Origin: Loripinus fragilis
Lineage: Eukaryota; Mollusca; Bivalvia; Lucinida; Lucinidae
Direction of reading: 5' to 3'
NCBI GenBank assembly: GCA_964019695.1
Contig: OZ026531.1
Span: 6,147,701 to 6,211,700 of the forward strand
Length of the DNA stretch: 64,000 nt
Part shown: positions 53,758 to 63,235 of the stretch, piece after piece
How positions within the stretch are numbered: position 1 is the stretch's first letter
Layout: every line of letters begins with the position of its first letter
Made by a program: the position numbers and the translations under genes
Notes under the pieces: model-generated
Told to the model about the DNA's origin: nothing
Databases searched by the model: none
The model's input: the letters and a program-made list of their open reading frames with translations, nothing else

Positions 53758-54334
53758 AAGTGTCTGTGATACAATTTCCCTGACTGCTGCTAGAAGGGTG
53801 TGACCACTGGTGTCCAACTCCGTCACAACGATTTTGGGATTTTCGCTGATCCGTCATGAATTTTCACTTACAACTGGGAATTTAAGTGAAAAAATGCCAG
53901 GACATGCATAAGGTCGAAATAATTGGTTGCATTTACTAACAGGAATGGACCGGAACACACCGGAATGGACAGGAATGGACATCCATAACCAGAATGGACT
54001 TCAAAATTCAACCTAAAATACATGTTTTAAGTGTACTTGACAAGAAATTCTGGTAAATTAATATAAAATATCAAAAATCTTCGGTGTCCAGACAATTTCA
54101 ACTCAAAAAAGTGTTCAAAATCCTGAAATTTTGATCAATGATATGTCCGTAAATATATCTGATTATTTTATAAACACTTTCTGTATCAAAAGAAAGTCAT
54201 ATTTCTAATCGATACTGAAAATCTTGACGCAAAATTTTGAGTTGTTTTAAAGCTATTGCAAGTTATAGATGCACAGAAATACGTTGGGATAAAGTAGAAT
54301 TACCTGTGTATTCACCAAGTGCGTAAAGCGCCTC
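53758..54334. other. Unassigned intronic sequence
   Basis: No element recognised. A short GGAATGGACCGGAACACACC / GGAATGGACAGGAATGGACA direct repeat is present near 53940-53980. Confidence 0.4.
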
Positions 54335-54378
54335 GATGATCCAGAGCGGGATATGACGTATCACTGTTTAAGAGAATG
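54335..54378. repeat. Fragment of the TAGGGCTGCC hAT family
   Basis: GATGATCCAGAGCGGGATAT and GACGTATCACTGTTTAAGAG match 11570-11610 of copy A. Both termini are missing. Confidence 0.7.
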
Positions 54379-55384
54379 CCAAAATTAGATTTAAAGAGAT
54401 TGACATTGCTTCACCGCTCACATTTTGTACAGATATGTCAGCTATAAGATAAGATAATATAATAAATTTTATTTAAAGACAGCATGACAGTAAAACAGAG
54501 AATCATAAGCTCTAATCATAAAGAAACCATCATTCAAAATTGATCAAAATTGACATAGAAAGGCATCACATATGTTTGGCTCCAATGTGTATGCAAATGG
54601 GTTCTTGCGTATATGGACTGGTAGCTACGTCCCTGATAAAGTGTGTTTCCCTCCAGCGGTGTCTAGCTCAGAGTCAGATCTTGCATAGTAATTGTAGACT
54701 ATATATATCTAGCAAGCACACTTTGACCTTGAAATGAAATCACTTAGCGGTAATAGCCTATTGTTCGTCAAATGTGCGATTTTAATTGGGGACCCGTTTT
54801 GGGGAATGATATTGTTTCTAATTTTGACCTGGTGACCATGACCTAAATCTTTGCAGTAAAATGATAGCTGCAAGTGTCTAAACTGTTTAGTAGGACTCTT
54901 AGATCACGCCCTGTGGCCTGGTAAGTGGTGACTTTGACCTATATTTCAAGCTACAGTGACTGTCGTAATTGGCAGGTGTGACACTGCCATCTGTTGAAAT
55001 CAGTTCTTGTTATTCTTTAGATTAACCCTTTGTATTCAGGAAACCCTGCATAATGCTGCATTTCATCAGGGTCTATACTGTTTGTAAAGGTATTAAAAAA
55101 AGATCGTCAGACAAAACAATATAATATTTTTTGATAATTATAAATTAATCTGACACCCCTAATTATGTACATGGACTTACCCACTATCCCATGTTTATTG
55201 TATCAAATCGGAAGGAATAATCCATTAGTTTACAAAGGGTTAGATTCAAGAGAAGAATGTCATAGCCCAAGTTTTCAAAAGGAGTCTCACTGAAGCAATA
55301 AGGCCTGATCAGTAAAGCAAAAAAGCCCCCAAACCCAACCCCATGCATATAATGTATGTACACAGGTTTAGATTTATAAACAAA
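54379..55384. other. Unassigned intronic sequence
   Basis: AT-rich. One weak H2-like segment is at 55040-55090 (CATCAGGGTCTATACTGTTT). No exon candidate with splice sites was recognised. Confidence 0.4.
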
Positions 55385-55550
55385 ATTTTTGAGCATAAAA
55401 TTGTAAATATTTTCTTACCCATCAGTTTTAACATATGTTTTAGATGCTCGAAAGAACCTTCTCATTGAGACGGTTCTTTTGAGAACCCACAAAATATATG
55501 TTTTGGTTGAGAAATATTAAGAAATTTATTTTTTCGTTACACACTCTTAA
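55385..55550 (-). repeat. H1 foldback element, copy 6
   Basis: Opposite orientation to the copies in the first 15 kb: AATTGTAAATATTTTCTTAC ... CATATGTTTTGGTTGAGAAA. The inner stem is GAAAGAACC.TCTCA TTGAGACGGTTCTTTTGAG. Confidence 0.82.
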
Positions 55551-55727
55551 CTAAAGGCCTCACAAAACCTCACATTGAAAGCCAGTAAATTACCTAAAAT
55601 CATTTTTGAGATTAATTTCTATGTCCCAGTAATCAAATTTTCAGTCATGTCAGAACTTTATAAGGGGTTGAACCAGTACTAAGCAGGGACATTAAAATGT
55701 CTAGCTCAAAGACACACAATAATGTGG

Positions 55728-55850
55728 GTTAGAGGAGCGCAGTGGTAGAGTGCTCGACTTTAGATCATTGAGACGGTTCTTTTGAGTACCCACACCATAT
55801 GTCTTGGTTGAGAAATAAAAAAAATATATTTCTGTTACACACTCTTAACT
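55728..55850 (+). repeat. Chimeric SINE head and half H1 hairpin
   Basis: GAGCGCAGTGGTAGAGTGCT (Pol III A-box-like head) runs straight into TTGAGACGGTTCTTTTGAGT and TTGGTTGAGAAATAA, the right half of H1. It ends about 25 bases before the exon 2 acceptor of NDUFB3. Confidence 0.65.
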
Positions 55851-55877
55851 AATGGCCTGGTTTTTATTTACTTTCAG

Positions 55878-56067
55878 AAATGTATTCTGGATGTACCAGA
55901 CAAGCCCGCGATATATCGATGGAAAAAGAACATACCTGAATGTTAGAAGATCTGGCGCGTTCTTTCAAGGATTCGTAGCAGCCACAGCAATTTTTGGGGT
56001 CATTGCCTTGTTTGATCAGGCACGACTTCGATTAGGCGGTGGTAAAAAAGATGATGGACACCACTGA
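55878..56067 (+). CDS. NDUFB3: NDUFB3 exon 2 (membrane anchor and C-terminus)
   Basis: Joins exon 1 as AG|A, giving Arg47 and then NVFWMYQ, so the family block DPW.RN..W.Y spans the splice junction. This is what identifies the two exons as one gene. The exon continues through a basic segment (YIDGKRTYLNVRRS) to one membrane segment, FFQGFVAATAIFGVIALF, as expected for an inner-membrane single-pass subunit, and ends with a lysine/histidine tail (GGKKDDGHH) before TGA. Charged, histidine-ending tails are typical of NDUFB3. No frameshift or internal stop is present, so the gene appears functional. Confidence 0.9.
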
Positions 56068-56275
56068 CAAAGTAGACACAATAGTGATAATTGACGTCAA
56101 ACTTCTTAGTGTTAGTTGGTATCCAGATGACTATCTTCCTTATTTCTCCACAGAAACATCTGTTGTGGGTACTCATTAGAATTTTCTCTGTGAGACGCTT
56201 CCAATGAGTATCACAACAGATGTTTTCTTTGAGAAGTAAGAGAAAAATCATAACATTTTTCGATTGAAAAATAAA
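56068..56275 (+). other. NDUFB3: Probable NDUFB3 3' UTR
   Basis: About 200 bases from the stop codon to an AATAAA signal at 56270-56275. Most of it is an H1-related hairpin (56138-56250), so the mature mRNA would carry a long stem-loop. Confidence 0.6.
56138..56250. repeat. H1-related hairpin in the NDUFB3 3' UTR
   Basis: CTTATTTCTCCACAGAAACA and ATCTGTTGTGGGTACTCATT, paired with AATGAGTATCACAACAGAT and TTCTTTGAGAAGTAAG. Arm type as at 5400-5470. Confidence 0.78.
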
Positions 56276-57441
56276 ACATCTGATCTGCAGCTGTTTTCTT
56301 AGTGTGCTTTGCTTACAAGATGTAAATCATGTGCTATGGTATACAGGGTGGCATCCCCATTTTATAATGGTTAGGCTCTAGTCTACTGGTAATTGAATCT
56401 TCTTCAAGAGGCTGCTCTGGATTTAAAAAATAGAAGATTTTGTGTTTCCACTAGACAGTTTTGGCAATTTTAGAGATTATGATAGTTTATGTATTTCAAG
56501 AAAAGATCGGAACCCAAGATATAGAAGTCCGTGAGAACCTTGACGCATAAAGAGCACTTTGATATATTTTGCATTAAAAGCAGATATTAGCACCATCCTC
56601 TTGAGGAGTTTCAATTTGTTATATTAGGTGGTATCAAATTTGATCTTAAACACATGCCTCGGTGTCCTCTAAGCATGTTGCTGGAGTTAAAAATACCTTC
56701 TAATCATGTTGTTGCGGATTGAAACTTTGAAAGTACCCTTTTCTTGGGATCTTCATCATGCCCTTTTGGGGGGCTGGGAAAAAAACTAATATTGAATTTT
56801 TTCATATAGCAAGTATAGCTGAAACAAAACGCACTGACCAGACTGGGAAGGCGTAGGCTGGTCTGCGCCTTTGTTTATCAAATGTAAATCAAGGTTTCCC
56901 ATGATAAGGACCTGCATATCTTTTTCCTATGCCTTGTAGGAGAACCTTATAAATAGGGAAAATAATTTAAATTGGAATAAAGATTGTTATTGGAAATGGA
57001 ATGTGAGTTATTTTTTTCCATAATGCTTGGGTGAAAGTTTTCAGGATTGTTCCTGAATTCAAGATTTCAAAATGCTGAATTTGGCAGATTGTAATAGCTT
57101 CTAGGTTTTATTTTTGCATTCTCTTAAAACAATTAACCATTTGAACATGAATTTGTTGATAATTTGTTAACCTAAAAATCATTCAACACCAACACAATAT
57201 TCTTTAAATATTCTTTAATATTTTTTTTTGATAATTTGTTGGCATATAACGTAAGTTTAAAGGTTTCAATTTCAAAAGGTCAAGATTTTGGAATATTTTT
57301 TTTAAAAACTTTCACCCATGATAATGCTTTTGTTGAATTCTTTAATTTGTGAGCCAAGTTGACCTTGTGATTTGTGAATAGCATATAGGCCAGACACAAG
57401 ATTTTGGTACTTGTCCATAGGGCCAGTTAAGCCAAATTTTT
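56276..57441. other. Unassigned sequence downstream of NDUFB3
   Basis: No gene seen. 56840-56885 (CTGACCAGACTGGGAAGGCG, TAGGCTGGTCTGCGCC) is a small fragment of the GGCCTCG-type element. The rest is AT-rich. Confidence 0.4.
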
Positions 57442-57580
57442 TAGCTTAAAATCATGATTATTTTCTAACCCATCAGTTTAAACATATGTTTTGGGTGCGC
57501 AAAAGAACCGTCTCATCGAGACCCACAACATATGTTTTGGTTGAGAAATAAGAAAAATAATTTTCAGTTACACACTCTTA
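57442..57580 (-). repeat. H1 foldback element, copy 7 (right arm shortened)
   Basis: GGGTGCGCAAAAGAACCGTC and TCATCGAGACCCACAACATA: the GGTTCTTTTGAGT part of the second arm is deleted, so the inner hairpin is lost while the outer arms remain. Confidence 0.75.
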
Positions 57581-57855
57581 TCTGGGGACCTGCTTGTCGC
57601 ATCATCAATGAGCAAATACTGCCTGCACATACGCACAGTCTGGCCAGAACCTTTACTTCTCACTTGCACAAAGTACATGTATAGAAGAGGAAGGTCAGAC
57701 CAAATTTTAGGCTCCCAGTCCGTCTGGATACATTTGCATACATGTTTAATGGAGGTTTTTGTTCATACGCAATAAGTATCAAAATCATGTGTGCTGGCCT
57801 ATGTTTATTTCTCAACAACACATGGGTAACGGAATAGGTTAGCCAGGCCCCAGGT

Positions 57856-58075
57856 AAGGTTATAAAAATAAATCATGTTCAGCTCAACTTAGCACAAAAT
57901 TTATCCTGCTCATAAATGTTAAAATGTTGGCATTTTAACATATATTAGCATGATAAATGCAACATCTGAGGGACTTAAAGCAAGAAACTTCTTTATTTGT
58001 CGGTATTTTAGTTTTTATGAGCAGTTGAAATTTCGTGCTCAGTTGAATTGAGCATGAAAAAAAGTTTTATAACCT
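57856..58075. mobile_element. F-family foldback element, copy 1
   Basis: AGGTTATAAAAATAAATCAT and the inverse ATGAAAAAAAGTTTTATAACCT-type end. Inside, AGCTCAACTTAGCAC / GTGCTCAGTTGAATTGAGC pair. The middle carries TTGGCATTTTAACAT and CTTTATTTGTCGGTATTTTA. It is inverted relative to 59093-59319. Confidence 0.8.
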
Positions 58076-58439
58076 CTGGGTTTTGGTTAACAAGGATGTG
58101 GTGGCTTTGGCTAGGCTGGATATGCAGGCTTGTCTAAACCATAGTGGGTCGCATTTGTGACAAGTCCATTTGTATCAACATCTAAATAACTGGCTGATTT
58201 CTTATTATAAGGTGCTTTGAACATTTAAAACATACAACTTTTAAGTACAAAATTTTATTCAATATGGGATATAGTAAAACATACAAAACCAACGGGCATT
58301 GTATTATATAAAGCTCACATACAAATTGAGTACCTGATAATATGATGGATAAATCACTAAGAATATATACTATAAAAATGCATACTATATTACTCTTTTC
58401 CAGTAAGTGTCAACTTTTGTCATCTGCTGACCATCTTTG

Positions 58440-58505
58440 CAAAACATTTAGAACCAGACAAGGCCTGACAAAATATCTGGCCTGATCTGGATCTATACTG
58501 TTTGA
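58440..58505. repeat. H2 foldback element
   Basis: TTTAGAACCAGACAAGGCCT and GGCCTGATCTGGATCTATAC. Confidence 0.75.
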
Positions 58506-58562
58506 CACCCTGATGGTATTGAAAAATATCCAGCTTTCAAAGAGTTAAATACATAATGTAGC

Positions 58563-58933
58563 GCCTGATCTGGATCCAAACTGTCTTGACACTGATGGTA
58601 TTAATTTAAATTAATGCCCTAATAAGAGTTCACAGAGTGAATGAATACATGTTCAGTTAACTCTTTGCCTCCTAGTGTCGTCTGCTGATAACTTTTACAA
58701 ACAGTTTGGACCCAGATCAGGCCAGACATCTTGTCAGGCCTGATTTGGATCCAAACTGTTTGACACTGATGGTATTAAATTAATGCCCCAACAGGAATGA
58801 ATGAATACATGTTCAGTTAACTCTTCGCCGCCTAGTGTCGTCTGCTGATAACTTTTACAATAACTTTTACAAACAGTTTGGACCCAGATCAGGCCAAACA
58901 TCTTGTCAGGCCTGATCTGGATCCTAACTGTTT
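58563..58933. repeat. 160-bp tandem duplication carrying H2 elements
   Basis: One half H2 (58563-58595) and two full H2 elements (58698-58763 and 58870-58933) lie in units repeated at a 160-base period: ATGTTCAGTTAACTCTT at 58650 and 58810, and TAGTGTCGTCTGCTGATAAC in both. The second unit has an extra duplicated TAACTTTTACAA. Confidence 0.82.
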
Positions 58934-59092
58934 GACACTCTGATCGTATTCCTGAAATTTAAAAAAAAGTTAATTTTGAAAAAAAAATCAGCAAACAACA
59001 AAATAGGATGAAAAATTACCCAGGGGGTAAAGAGTTAACAAAATAGATTAAGAAGTGAAGAATTGACCCTGTCATAAGAAAAACTGGCTCCA

Positions 59093-59319
59093 AAGTTGTA
59101 AAACTTTTTTCATGCTCAACTAAGCTGAGCATGAAATTTCAACCGCTCATAAAAACTAAAATACCGACAAATGAAGAAGTTTCTTGCTTTAAGTCTCTCA
59201 GATGTTGTATTTATCATGCTAATAAACGTTAAATGCCAACAATTGTTGGCATTTTAACATGTACATGCAGGATAAATTTTGTGCTCAGCTGAGTTGAGCA
59301 TGAAAAAGTTTTATAACCT
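59093..59319. mobile_element. F-family foldback element, copy 2 (inverted)
   Basis: TTTTTTCATGCTCAACTAAG, TAAAATACCGACAAATGAAG and CAGGATAAATTTTGTGCTCA are the complements of 57856-58075. It adds a perfect inner hairpin, AATGCCAACAATTGTTGGCATT. Confidence 0.82.
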
Positions 59320-59324
59320 CAGGG

Positions 59325-59400
59325 CCTGTCTTCAGAGTTTGTGACCATGTAGCAATCAAACCAGTCTGCTCCGCTACAGAGACTCACACATTAAAAAAGT
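59325..59400. repeat. GGCCTCG-type element fragment
   Basis: CCTGTCTTCAGAGTTTGTGA and AATCAAACCAGTCTGCTCCG match the left part of 20785-21035. Confidence 0.65.
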
Positions 59401-59447
59401 TGGTTGTAGTAGTCATATAGAGGATCTTACATGAGTGGTCATGTTTT

Positions 59448-59720
59448 ATTGAAATTATTAAACGAGTTGGGGAAAAGAGATAAAATGCGAGGCTTGCCCA
59501 GCATTTTATCTCTTTTTCGCAACGAGTTTAATAAATTCAATAATACAAGAGCATGAATGTTAGATTCTATTTATCATATGACAAATACTTTGAAATCTCA
59601 TTCTGGCGTAAAAACGTTATAATTTTGTCATTCCATGGTATGTACGCAACGTTGTTATGGACGTCATAACGTTTCCTGTAAATTTATAAACAACTAGTGG
59701 TTTATGGATTTTATTGCATG
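59448..59720. mobile_element. G-family foldback element, copy 1
   Basis: The palindrome ATTGAAATTATTAAACGAGT ... GAAAAGAGATAAAATGC is answered by GCATTTTATCTCTTTTTCGC ... TTTAATAAATTCAAT around AGGCTTGCCC. A single-stranded part follows to AACAACTAGTGGTTTATGG. Confidence 0.78.
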
Positions 59721-59799
59721 GCGTTATATCACTCCCAGACGCGACGTCATATGATAAAACTTATTTACTGTCCTTACAGTAAATATGCAAAACACAGGT

Positions 59800-59965
59800 T
59801 TAGATAAACAAAATTTTTGAGAGTAGAATTGTAAATATTTTCTTATCTATCAGTATTAACATACGTTTTGGGTGCTCAAAAGAACCATCTCATCGAGACA
59901 GTTCTTTTGAGTACCCACAACATATGTTTTGGTTGAGAAATAATGAAAAATATTTTTTTTAATAT
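59800..59965 (-). repeat. H1 foldback element, copy 8
   Basis: Canonical arms: GGGTGCTCAAAAGAACCATC / GACAGTTCTTTTGAGTACCC with a CATCGA loop, and TATGTTTTGGTTGAGAAATA at the end. Confidence 0.84.
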
Positions 59966-60230
59966 GCACTCAAGTTAACTGAAGGCTTGAGCCAAATAAG
60001 CTGACCAGATAGGTTGCACAGGCTGGTCAGTTCCTTATTTTCCACCTTCAGCAAACATATTTTCCCACAATGGTGCACATGGTATTTTGGTACTTAGCAC
60101 ATTAAATCAATGATTCATTTTTTAAACATGTCATACATGAAATTTACATTATGCTTTATTATTGAGTATTTAATTTGTACAATATTATATTTAAAAATAG
60201 ATAAAAAGCATCTGAAAATTGACACATTAT

Positions 60231-60242
60231 ATACCTCTTATA
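60231..60242. repeat. Target-site duplication of the 60-kb SINE
   Basis: ATACCTCTTATA, matched by ATACCTCGTATA at 60446-60457 (one difference). Confidence 0.78.
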
Positions 60243-60445
60243 AAGGAATCGCAGTGGTAGAGTGCTTGACTCGAGATCAAGGGGTTGCAGGTGCGAGCCG
60301 CACAGGTATCACATTGTTGTGTCCTGGAGCAAGTCACATTAATCCTTTATTAATACTGGTTCAACACAGGAAGACCCATCCCGACATAACTGTAAAATTG
60401 TTGACTGGGATGTACAGAATCAAATCAAACAAAAAATATTAAACA
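60243..60445 (+). mobile_element. tRNA-derived SINE, complete
   Basis: Head with GCAGTGGTAGAGTGCTTGAC (A box) and GGTGCGAGCCG (B box), a central part, then TGTTGACTGGGATGTACAGA and a tail of AATCAAATCAAACAAAAAA. About 203 bp. It shares its tail motif with 18532-18855 but has a different head, suggesting two SINE lineages using one LINE's 3' sequence. Confidence 0.84.
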
Positions 60446-60519
60446 ATACCTCGTATACACCCAGTAACCTGGAAACCATGAAATTCTAGATGAGATGATA
60501 CAGTGAAGTGAATATCTTT

Positions 60520-60990
60520 ATTTAGAGGGATATAGGGCAAAGCCAATCTTCCTTTTCTATCAATAAGTCATACAAATAAACATATCAAAATTGAACACGG
60601 TTAAAGAATACATGAATTATTGAAATGACAACCTTAAATTAAAAAAAAGGATAAAGTATAAATTTGTATATTGTCATGACAAATTTTATTGTATGTAATG
60701 GCGTTGGGGTTGGTATATTAACAAATATAACATCTGTATATAAAGCCATGTTTCATCCAAGCACTTATAATTACACTTGCTACCAAACGTATTGATTGAA
60801 GTTTTTTTCTCTAATGGAATACTGTTCCAAACTATAGCCCAACAATATAATAAATAATTCTTAAACAAGTTTAATTTTGGTTTTGGTATCAAGAAATTTT
60901 CATATGCCACTGACCTCAAACTGGAAATAGTATCATCTGAAGAATATCTGATTTGTTTATTAAATATGATGGTGCATTTTTAGGTATCTG
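60520..60990 (-). pseudogene. LINE 3' end fragment (RT C-terminus and 3' UTR)
   Basis: Reading the minus strand, the frame from about 60960 to the stop at 60686 includes IRYSSDDTISSL, FLIPKPKLNLFKNYLL and AIVWNSIPLEKKTSINTFGS. The pattern '(V/I)P.PK.N.F..S..Y..A..WN.LP' marks the end of CR1/L2/Jockey-type LINE polyproteins. 5'-truncated, with no catalytic RT motif. The 3' UTR ends near AAATAAAGATATTCAC (about 60520). Confidence 0.75.
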
Positions 60991-61064
60991 TTACATAATT
61001 TTTGCTAACATAAAACACTCTTTTATTAAAAGACTATTGCATGCCTCTTCTACATGCATTTATA

Positions 61065-61345
61065 ATATGTAGTCACTAGTGGTTTACAGATTTTCGGGAA
61101 AGTCATGAAATGATGCTTTTAATGTCACGCATATGGCAAAACCATAACATTTTCACGCCAAAAATATGATTTCAAAATAATTTGATGTCATATGAAAAAT
61201 ATAATCTAACATTCCTGCTCCTGTATTATTGAATTTATTAACTATTAAACTCATTGCGAAAAAGAGATAAAATGATCTGCAAGCCTCACATTTTATCTTT
61301 TCCTCAACTTGTTTAATTAATTCAATAAAACATGAGCACTTATGT
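61065..61345. mobile_element. G-family foldback element, copy 2 (inverted)
   Basis: CACTAGTGGTTTACAGATTT to GTTTAATTAATTCAATAAA is the inverse of 59448-59720. The inner palindrome GCGAAAAAGAGATAAAATG / CATTTTATCTTTTCCTC is kept. Confidence 0.78.
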
Positions 61346-61934
61346 AAGATCCAGTATATAACCACTCTCAAGAATAAGTTTACAAGCTCTTCTCTGTTGC
61401 TTGGTCACTTTTTGAACGTCTAGCTGGTGGGAAGTTAAACACTAGCTCACTCACTAGGGCCTTCCTTGTCTGTTTAAGTCGCAGAAATAATTTGGTAGTT
61501 GTAGAAATGAATCACAGGCCATTTCAACAAAATAAAAGCATAACTATTTGCATATACAAGTAATTTTACAACAAAATATATATGAACAGTAAAGTTGCGA
61601 ACCAGGTTGCCTCAAGCACGTATTTAGCACAGAACTGCTAAGTCTGATTGTGGCATTACCTGGTCATTCTCACTTGCCTTTGTTTATTACACACTCAAAT
61701 AGTAATCAAATATACAAGATTCTTCACGCTGGCAGCAAGGACTGTTCATACTGCAACAATGCCAAGGCTGATCAGAGTCTGCTGAGCAAACAAGTCATTT
61801 TGTTAAACAGTGGCACATAATAATAAGTAGGAGCAAGCCCCCAAAATAACGCGTGTAAGCTTAGTAGATTAACCAGTTAAATCTCTGTAGACAGCAAATC
61901 CGTAAACAGACTCAAGAAAAAAACAACAGCAAAA
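61346..61934. other. Unassigned sequence
   Basis: No gene or repeat match was seen. Confidence 0.4.
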
Positions 61935-63235
61935 AGCAACAACATGTTTGCCATCATTGGCGCTTCAAAGACCAGTGACACACTTAAGGCAACTACGTAT
62001 GACAGTAGTACTAGATGAGAGATGAACAGTTACACTAGATTTGTTTTCTGGCTTGAATACAATCATCTCTAAGGCCATCATTTGTGCTTCAAAGACCAGT
62101 GACACACTTAAGGCAACTAAGTATGACAGTAGTACTAAATGAGAGAGGAACAGTTATACTAGATTTGTTTTCTCGCTTGAATACAATCATCTCTAAGGCC
62201 ATCATTTGTGCTTCAAAGACCAGTGACACACTAAAGGCAACTATGTATGACAGTAGTACTAAATGAGAGAGGAACAGTATTGTTAAATTTGTTTTTTTCG
62301 CTTCAATATATTCTTACCTATGGCCAACATTTGTGCTTCAAAGACCAGTGACTCACTAAAGGCAACTACGTATGACAGTAGTACTAAATGAGAGAGGAAC
62401 AATGGGACAGTAATACTAGCTTTGTTTTCTGGCTTGAATATATTCTCTATGGCCAACATTGGTGCTTCAAAGGCCAGTGATACAGTAAAGGCAATTTTGA
62501 TGACTGTGGTACTAGATGAGAAAGGAACAGTAATACTAGCTTTGTTTTTATCTCTTGAACATAATCTTCTCTATGGCCATCATTGGTGCTTCAACTGCCA
62601 GTGACACAATAAAGGCAATTCAGTATGACAATACTAGATGCGATAGGAACATTAATACTAGCTTTGCTTTTCTTGCATGAATATATTCGTCTCTATTGCC
62701 ATCATTGGTGCTTCAACTGCCAGTGACACAATAAAGGCAATTCTGTATGACAATACTAGATGAGAGAAGAAGTAATAGTAGCTTAGTTTTTCTTGCCTGA
62801 AAATAATCTATTGCCATCATTGGTGATTCAAAGGCCAGTGACACAATAAAGTCAACTCAGTATGACAATACTTGATGAGAAAGGAACGTTAATACCAGCT
62901 TTGTTTTTCTTGCTTGAATATAATCTCTATTGCCATCATTGGTGCTTCAAAGGCCAGTGGCAACTCAATGTGACAATACTAGACGAGAGAGGAACATTAA
63001 TACTAGCTTTGTTTTTCTCGCTCTCTATTGCCTTCATTGGTGCTTCAAAGGCCAGTGACACAATAAAGGCAATTCCATATGACAGTATGAATTAAGTGAG
63101 AGAGGAACAGTAATACTAGCTTTGTTTTTCTCTCTTGAATATAATCTTTTCTATTGCCATCATTGGTGCTTCAACTGCCAGTGACACAATAAAGGCAATT
63201 CCGTATGACAATACTAGGTGAGAGAGGAACATATA
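61935..63235. repeat. ~120-bp minisatellite
   Basis: Eleven to twelve direct units, marked by GCCATCATTGGTGCTTCAAA and CAGTGACACAATAAAGGCAA. Unit starts are near 61951, 62075, 62199, 62324, 62453, 62577, 62699, 62814, 62933, 63031 and 63157, giving lengths of 98-129. The first units (ACTAAGTATGACAGTAG) and later ones (ATTC.GTATGACAATACT) form two sub-groups, so the array grew at least twice. Confidence 0.92.

Larger units (their letters stand above)
49242..55877 (+). other. NDUFB3: NDUFB3 intron 1, transposon-filled
   Basis: GT-AG intron of 6636 bases, phase 2. The donor is GTCAGT and the acceptor is TTTTTATTTACTTTCAG. It holds a sense-strand LINE (49262-51385), an inverted-repeat element (51402-53757) with a hAT nested in one arm, SINE pieces and H1 hairpins. 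The last hairpin ends only about 25 bases before the acceptor, so little native intron sequence is recognisable. Confidence 0.85.

Noticed and set aside
60243..60310. A true tRNA gene (also 18770-18855 and 52130-52205)
   Set aside because: A and B boxes are present but the acceptor and anticodon stems do not close. The sequences continue into SINE bodies with flanking duplications.
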